Source: an uncultured Gammaproteobacteria bacterium (GTDB lineage Bacteria; Pseudomonadota; Gammaproteobacteria; GCA-2729495). Taken from it: a stretch of DNA of 64,000 nucleotides. The notes under the pieces were generated by a model, which saw only the letters and a list, made by a program, of their open reading frames with translations, searched no databases and was not told the DNA's origin. The position numbers were made by a program, and so were the translations under genes. This document shows positions 60,584 through 64,000 of this stretch, in pieces (position 1 is the first letter of the stretch; every line of letters starts with the position of its first letter). The DNA is taken from NCBI GenBank assembly GCA_947258805.1, contig CAMYJV010000004.1, positions 1 to 64,000 on the forward strand. The letters are read 5' to 3'.

Positions 60584-62389
60584 ATGGGCGGTACCGACGA
60601 CATCATCCGGCTCGATTACGACCGCAACCTGGCGGAGCTGTTGATCGGGCGGCTGGAGCGGACACCGCACGACGTGGCCTATAGCCAGTACGAGCGCGCG
60701 ACCCGTGACTGGGTCCCACTGACCTGGCACCAGTTCGCGGACCGGGTCAGCTGCTGGCAACACGCGCTGAGCGCGGACGGACTGCAGGCGGGCGACCGCG
60801 TGGCCCTGATGCTGCAGAACTGCATCGACTGGGCGGCTTTCGACCTCGCGGCACAGGGCCTCGGCCTCGTCGTGGTGCCGTTGTACGTCAATGACCGGCC
60901 CGACAACATGGGCCTGATCCTTGCGGACTGCGGCGCCCGCTTCCTGCTGGTTGGCAACGATGGACAGTGGCAGTCGCTGGCACCGGTGGAATCGGCACTG
61001 TCCCGGCTGCACCGGGTGGTCAGCCTGGAGCCGGCTGCGGCGTTGCCCGGCGGACTGCAGCCCATCGCGGCCGACAACTGGCTGCCAGACTCGGGAAGTG
61101 ATGTGCGGGTGGAAGCGCCGGGCGGCAATGAGCTCGCATCCATCGTATACACGTCCGGCACCACGGGGCGACCCAAGGGCGTGATGCTGAGCCACCGCAA
61201 TATCCTGGCCAACGTGCTCGGGGTGCTGGAAAGGGTACAGGCCTACCCGCACGACGTGTTCCTGTCTTTCCTGCCGCTGTCGCACATGCTCGAGCGAACG
61301 GGCGGTATGTACTTGCCGATTGCATCCGGCGCCACCGTCGCGTACGCGCGCTCCGCGCAATTCCTGGCCAAGGACTTCGAACGGGTCAAACCGACCGTGA
61401 TCATCAGCGTGCCCAGAGTCTTCGAGCGCATCTACGCCAAGGTGCAGGAACAGGTCGCCAAGGAGTCGCTACTGAAACGAGCGATATTCTCCCTGGCAAT
61501 AAAGACCGGCTGGGACCGCTTTCTGTACCAGCAGGGGCGCGGCCGGTGGAAACTCTCGCTGGCCTTCTGGAAACAACTGGACAAAGCGGTGGGCCCGAAG
61601 GTACGCAAGGCCTTCGGCGGCAACCTGCGTTGTGCGGTGGCCGGCGGCGCGGCGATCGCGCCGGAGGTCACGAAGTTCTTCATCGGCGCGGGTATTCCAA
61701 TTCTGCAGGGTTACGGCTCCACTGAAACCTCGCCGGTGGTGGCGGTCAATTCTTTCGAATCGAATATCCCGGAGAGCGTGGGCCAGCCGTTGTCGGACGT
61801 CGAAGTGAAGGTGGGCGACAAGGATGAGCTGCTGACACGCGGACCCAGCGTGATGATGGGCTACTGGAACAACCCGGAGGCGACTGCCCAGAGCATCGAT
61901 AGCGAGGGCTGGTTCCACACCGGCGACTGTGCCCGCATCGACCACGGCCACGTTTTCATCACCGGGCGCATCAAGGAAATCATCGTGCTGGCCAACGGCG
62001 AGAAGGTGCCGCCCGGCGATATGGAAATGGCCATCTGCATGGACGAGCTGTTCGACCAGGCGCTGGTAATCGGCGAGGGCCGGGCCAACCTCTGCGCCCT
62101 GGTCGTGCTGAGGCCGGAAGAATACGAGAAGCTGGCCCGGGTTGAACGGCTGGCGGAGCTCAGCAGTGAAAAGGACGGCGCGCGCCTGAAAAAGATCCTC
62201 CTCGGGCGCGTTGCGGCCAGGCTGAAGAATTTCCCCGGCTACGCGAGGATCGCGCGGCTGGCCGTGATTGAGGAGCCCTGGAGCATCGAATCCGGCCTGT
62301 TGACGCCGACGCTGAAACCCAGGCGGGAAAAGATTCTCGAGGCTTGCAGCGTTCAGGTCAGCGAGCTCTACGGAGAGAGCCGAGCCTGA
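60584..62389 (+). CDS. long-chain fatty-acid-CoA ligase-type AMP-binding enzyme
   Basis: ANL-superfamily ligase of 601 residues. The phosphate loop is YTSGTTGRPKG, the adenine-binding motif YGSTETSP, then the ATP-binding GWFHTGD and the hinge GRIKEIIVLANGEK with the catalytic-Lys-containing C-terminal domain (LTPTLKPRRE). The FAA1-like features include HRNILANVLG and the PRVFERIYAKV block, which point to long-chain fatty acids. Activates fatty acids for oxidation or phospholipid synthesis. Monocistronic; the following carbonic anhydrase starts 96 bases later. Confidence 0.9.
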   Translation: MGGTDDIIRLDYDRNLAELLIGRLERTPHDVAYSQYERATRDWVPLTWHQFADRVSCWQHALSADGLQAGDRVALMLQNCIDWAAFDLAAQGLGLVVVPLYVNDRPDNMGLILADCGARFLLVGNDGQWQSLAPVESALSRLHRVVSLEPAAALPGGLQPIAADNWLPDSGSDVRVEAPGGNELASIVYTSGTTGRPKGVMLSHRNILANVLGVLERVQAYPHDVFLSFLPLSHMLERTGGMYLPIASGATVAYARSAQFLAKDFERVKPTVIISVPRVFERIYAKVQEQVAKESLLKRAIFSLAIKTGWDRFLYQQGRGRWKLSLAFWKQLDKAVGPKVRKAFGGNLRCAVAGGAAIAPEVTKFFIGAGIPILQGYGSTETSPVVAVNSFESNIPESVGQPLSDVEVKVGDKDELLTRGPSVMMGYWNNPEATAQSIDSEGWFHTGDCARIDHGHVFITGRIKEIIVLANGEKVPPGDMEMAICMDELFDQALVIGEGRANLCALVVLRPEEYEKLARVERLAELSSEKDGARLKKILLGRVAARLKNFPGYARIARLAVIEEPWSIESGLLTPTLKPRREKILEACSVQVSELYGESRA

Positions 62390-62485
62390 ACCAGCAGGGC
62401 CCCGTGCTCCCGTGGGCCCCCGGCACACCCCAGATCCGCCAGCAGCAGACCGGCGAACTCAAGGCCGCCCCTCAAGGAGAATGAC

Positions 62486-62977
62486 ATGAGTGCAATCGAC
62501 GACTTCCTGACCAACAACCAGAACTACGCCGAAACCTTCGACAAGGGCTCGCTGCCCATGCCGCCGGCGAAACAGATCGCGGCGGTGGTTTGCATGGACG
62601 CGCGGCTCGAAACCGGTGCGCTGCTTGGCCTTCAGGAAGGCGACGCCCACGTGATCCGCAATGCCGGAGGCGTCGTCACCGACGACGTGATCCGCTCCCT
62701 GACGATTTCCCAACGCCTGCTGGGCACCCGCGAGATCATGCTGATCCACCACACGGACTGCGGCATGCTGACCTTCACGGACGACGAGCTCAAGCAGCAG
62801 ATTGCCGACGAAACCGGCATCAAACCTGCCTTTGCGATGGAGGCCTTTAGCGACCTGGATACGGACGTGCGCCAATCAGTCGCCCGCATCAAGGCAAGCC
62901 CATATATCCCGCACAAAGACCAGGTTCGCGGCTTCGTGTACGAAGTGGAGTCCGGACGGCTGCGCGAAGTCAGCTAA
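62486..62977 (+). CDS. beta-class carbonic anhydrase
   Basis: A 163-residue beta-carbonic anhydrase: zinc ligands C36, H89 and C92 (CMDAR at 36-40 with the D38-R40 dyad; HTDC at 89-92), and the RNAGG loop. The short length and VIRNAGGVVTDDVIRSL match the small beta-CA clade. Interconverts CO2 and bicarbonate; here it could supply bicarbonate or handle CO2 from oxoacid oxidation. GGAG lies 7 bases before the ATG. Confidence 0.93.
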   Translation: MSAIDDFLTNNQNYAETFDKGSLPMPPAKQIAAVVCMDARLETGALLGLQEGDAHVIRNAGGVVTDDVIRSLTISQRLLGTREIMLIHHTDCGMLTFTDDELKQQIADETGIKPAFAMEAFSDLDTDVRQSVARIKASPYIPHKDQVRGFVYEVESGRLREVS

Positions 62978-63092
62978 GCGCAACTTTCACTGCATTCGGC
63001 CGGCGCGCGATCGGCCCGTGCCGCACACCCTCGCCGCGGGGGTGTATGCTGGCGGTCAGATCTCGCAGCTCAGTTATCCTGATCCACCGGAA

Positions 63093-63941
63093 ATGGCGAT
63101 TTCTGACCACTACCAGCTCGGCCTGCCCGCCTGGGGTTTCCCCGGCTGGCGAGACCGATATTTTACCGCGAAGCCGTCGCAACTGGCCGGCTATGCGCAC
63201 GTGTTCAACACGGTGGAGGGCAACACCAGCTTCTACCGTGTGCCTGACCGGGGCCAGGTGTCGCGATGGCACGCCGATGTTGCCGGCACGGATTTTCAGT
63301 TCTGCTTCAAACTGCCGCGCGAAGTCACTCACGATCGCCGACCCGATGCCGATGTCCTCGGCGCCTTTCTGCGTGCGGTCGAGCCCCTGGGCGATAACCT
63401 CGGACCCCTGCTGGTGCAGTTTCCGGCCACCGTGGGACCCGCCCAATTGCCCCAGGTTCGCGAACTGTTATCCCACCTGCCGGCCGCGTTTCGATTCGCC
63501 CTGGAAGTCCGCCACCCGGCCTTTTTCGAGCAACCGGAGCTGCTGGAGGACCTGCTGGACGAGCACAATGCCGGCCGTGTGGTGATGGACACGCGGCCGC
63601 TCTACCTGGGCGACCGCAGCCACCCGGAAGTGCTGGCAGCCCTGCACACGAAGCCGGATCTGCCCGTGCTGACCGAGGTGTACAACGGCTTGGCCTTCGT
63701 CCGGCTGATCCTGCACCCGGATGTCTCCGCCAATGACGAATACCTGGATGAATGGGCAACCCGAAGCGCTGCCTGGCTCGATGCCGGCCACGACGTCTTC
63801 ATGATGATTCATTGCCCGAACAACCTGCACTGCCCTGAACTCGCCGAGGAGTTTCACCGCACTTTGCAGGCGCAACCGGGCATGGCAGAACTCCCTCCAC
63901 TCTCGCCGTGGCCCGTGCCGCAGCAGGCCCAGCTGCTGTGA
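63093..63941 (+). CDS. DUF72 domain protein
   Basis: A TIM-barrel-like DUF72 (YecE) protein: LGLPAWGFPGWRDRYF near the start, EGNTSFYRVP, the strand-loop DFQFCFKLPREVTHDRR, and LPAAFRFALEVRHPAFF in the middle. The function is unknown; the family is often near nucleic-acid-metabolism genes. ATG 63093 is used, though no Shine-Dalgarno is evident and the frame is open upstream to 62802 across the carbonic anhydrase end. Length (282 aa) is near the usual 240-300. The last 59 bases of the window hold no gene. Confidence 0.85.
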   Translation: MAISDHYQLGLPAWGFPGWRDRYFTAKPSQLAGYAHVFNTVEGNTSFYRVPDRGQVSRWHADVAGTDFQFCFKLPREVTHDRRPDADVLGAFLRAVEPLGDNLGPLLVQFPATVGPAQLPQVRELLSHLPAAFRFALEVRHPAFFEQPELLEDLLDEHNAGRVVMDTRPLYLGDRSHPEVLAALHTKPDLPVLTEVYNGLAFVRLILHPDVSANDEYLDEWATRSAAWLDAGHDVFMMIHCPNNLHCPELAEEFHRTLQAQPGMAELPPLSPWPVPQQAQLL

Positions 63942-64000
63942 GCTGAGTGGTCCCCGCGGACTGAGCGCCGGGCCTGAATTCATCCGCTGTCGCCAAGTTT

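Overview
The window is high-GC, densely coding bacterial chromosome. There are about 58 protein genes, the intergenic gaps are all under 300 bases, and I saw no rRNA, tRNA, CRISPR array, transposase, integrase or phage gene. The gene families point to an aerobic, heterotrophic, free-living gammaproteobacterium: a sigma-54 activator, glnK-amtB, aceBA with a DUF3612-type regulator, MsrP/MsrQ, TIGR04211, DUF3391 HD-GYP proteins and REP-like palindromes. A marine or sediment lineage is plausible, but that is inference only.

Layout. 1-5200: a small unknown ORF, a secreted Cys-containing protein, a diheme cytochrome c translationally coupled to a haloalkane-dehalogenase-like protein that lacks its catalytic His, SIMPL and DUF4404 proteins, and an Lrp regulator divergent from a cysteine-dioxygenase-type thiol dioxygenase. 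5200-14100: HD-GYP, GST, a class II-like sirtuin, a membrane/coiled-coil/HhH protein, an orphan ParA, an EF-G paralogue, a CMD-family protein, a periplasmic solute-binding protein, and a 32-codon ORF that runs into a strong terminator. 14100-18800: the glyoxylate shunt operon aceB-aceA with its divergent XRE/DUF3612 regulator and an operator-rich intergenic region. 18800-25500: TagI-like glycosylase, Nudix hydrolase, a MacAB-like export operon and a YceI lipoprotein. 25500-29300: c-di-GMP genes (EAL, HD-GYP), a glycine-zipper lipoprotein and msrA. 29400-35700: TPR/TonB-C protein, zinc alcohol dehydrogenase, an orphan DctP-like lipoprotein, DUF547 and msrPQ. 35800-42700: glnK-amtB, a sigma-54 activator/dacB/SH3 operon, and a divergent small protein behind a near-consensus sigma-54 promoter. 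42700-51600: a 2-oxoacid:ferredoxin oxidoreductase operon (FAD/Fe-S protein, korA, korB, ybjQ-like, dienelactone hydrolase-like), a nitrilase-fold protein lacking its Cys and Lys, and dihydroorotase. 51600-64000: M16 protease, MFS transporter, a Gld-like ABC operon, a long-chain acyl-CoA ligase, beta-carbonic anhydrase and DUF72.

How the genes fit together. aceBA allows growth on acetate or fatty acids and fits with the acyl-CoA ligase. korAB plus the FAD/Fe-S protein could oxidise 2-oxoacids and pass electrons to or from pyridine nucleotide. msrA, msrP and msrQ repair oxidised methionine in cytoplasm and periplasm. glnK-amtB handles ammonium. Two HD-GYP proteins and one EAL protein degrade c-di-GMP, if they are active.

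The most noteworthy signals are: (1) the self-contained sigma-54 module at 39.6-41.9 kb, with activator, putative upstream inverted repeat, -24/-12 promoter and small exported target; (2) the 32-codon ORF/terminator unit at 13.9-14.1 kb; (3) two enzyme-family proteins with missing catalytic residues. All protein identities come from reading the sequence; no database search was run.
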